Below are positions 35,647-36,007 of a stretch of DNA of 36,007 nucleotides, in pieces (the first letter of the stretch is position 1; every line of letters starts with the position of its first letter). The DNA comes from Dokdonella sp. (GTDB lineage Bacteria; Pseudomonadota; Gammaproteobacteria; Xanthomonadales; Rhodanobacteraceae), in assembly GCA_023228465.1 (NCBI GenBank), contig JALOBC010000031.1:1-36007 (forward strand), read 5' to 3'. The translations under genes were made by a program, and so were the position numbers. The notes under the pieces were generated by a model. That model was not told where the DNA came from, ran no database searches, and saw only the letters and a list, made by a program, of their open reading frames with translations.

Positions 35647-36007
35647 ATGTTCACCATCCAGACCCTGAACCACATTGCCCGCAGCGGCCTTGATCGCCTG
35701 CCGGCCAACCTCTACCGCGTGGCCAGTGAAGTCGCCGCGCCCGACGCCGTGCTGCTGCGCTCGGCCGACATGCACGCCTGGCCGGTGGCGGACAGCGTGA
35801 AGGCGGTGGCACGCGCTGGCGCCGGCACCAACAATATCCCGGTGGCGGCGCTGTCGGCGCGCGGCGTGCCGGTGTTCAACGCACCCGGCGCAAATGCCAA
35901 TGCGGTCAAGGAACTGGTTGTGGCCGGCATGCTGCTGGCGGCGCGGAATCTCGCCGATGCGCTGGCCTTCGTGCGCGAACTGGAAGCGGACGCGGAGCTC
36001 GATCGTC
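35647..36007 (+). CDS. serA: D-3-phosphoglycerate dehydrogenase, 5' part
   Basis: The first 120 residues of a D-2-hydroxyacid dehydrogenase, running off the window. The N-terminal substrate domain is visible: FTIQTLNHIARSGLDRLPA, DAVLLRSADMHAWPVADSV, then VARAGAGTNNIPVAALSARG (with the R-A-G-x-G-x-x-N substrate motif), PVFNAPGANANAVKELVVAG and MLLAARNL. The coenzyme loop, catalytic histidine and any ACT domain lie beyond 36007, so the subtype cannot be stated. Its place behind serC, with the product of one being the substrate of the other, supports phosphoglycerate dehydrogenase over other family members. ATG 35647 has no Shine-Dalgarno sequence; a heptamer repeat is there instead. Confidence 0.9.
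   Translation, partial: MFTIQTLNHIARSGLDRLPANLYRVASEVAAPDAVLLRSADMHAWPVADSVKAVARAGAGTNNIPVAALSARGVPVFNAPGANANAVKELVVAGMLLAARNLADALAFVRELEADAELDR

Overview
This is a GC-rich chromosomal window made almost entirely of bacterial housekeeping genes. Gene content and order point to a gammaproteobacterium of the Xanthomonadales/Lysobacterales, perhaps near Rhodanobacteraceae. The blocks yhbY / rlmE-ftsH / folP, uvrC-pgsA-tRNA-Gly-tRNA-Cys, pyrG-kdsA-eno-ftsB-ispD-ispF-truD, mltD-gloB-yafS-like-rnhA-dnaQ, smc-zipA and serC-serA fit that placement. So does a TTCCCGA-type heptamer repeat. The lineage is inferred from synteny and protein character, not from a search. There is no CRISPR array, insertion sequence, integrase or phage gene.

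Layout. 63-885 (minus): an Xcc1710-like protein and YhbY, divergent from rlmE and ftsH (994-3665). 3799-5729 (minus): three small exported proteins related to one another by four conserved cysteines, lying between ftsH and folP, which are often adjacent. 5906-6799: folP. 6903-8110 (minus): an ECF sigma factor and its membrane-anchored partner. 8283-10938: an overlapping trio of kdsB, a low-molecular-weight tyrosine phosphatase and a thioredoxin/NHL protein that has lost the usual nucleophilic cysteine. 11053-13475: uvrC and pgsA. 13608-13973: tRNA-Gly, a degenerate partial copy of tRNA-Cys, and tRNA-Cys. 14116-21963: CTP synthase, KDO-8-P synthase, enolase, FtsB, two MEP-pathway enzymes, TruD and a YihG-type acyltransferase.

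22007-25034 (minus): fabI, mltD and gloB. 25115-27771: a YafS-like methyltransferase, rnhA, dnaQ, a YciI-like protein and a BolA-family protein. 27920-32174: smc and zipA. 32233-34322: an acyl-CoA-binding protein, a YegP/DUF1508 protein, a PHA-system protein and a tail-anchored double-FHA protein. 34505-36007: serC and the 5' part of serA.

Themes are envelope building (lipid A/KDO, fatty acids, phospholipid, murein turnover), division (FtsB, ZipA, SMC) and core nucleotide and isoprenoid metabolism. Many neighbours are coupled by ATGA or TGATG overlaps. The least ordinary parts are the four-cysteine exported trio, the tRNA-Cys partial duplication, and two genes with a TACACT element exactly 6 nt before the start codon, which suggests leaderless transcripts. 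No gene-free stretch exceeds 300 bases; the longest is 19184-19469.
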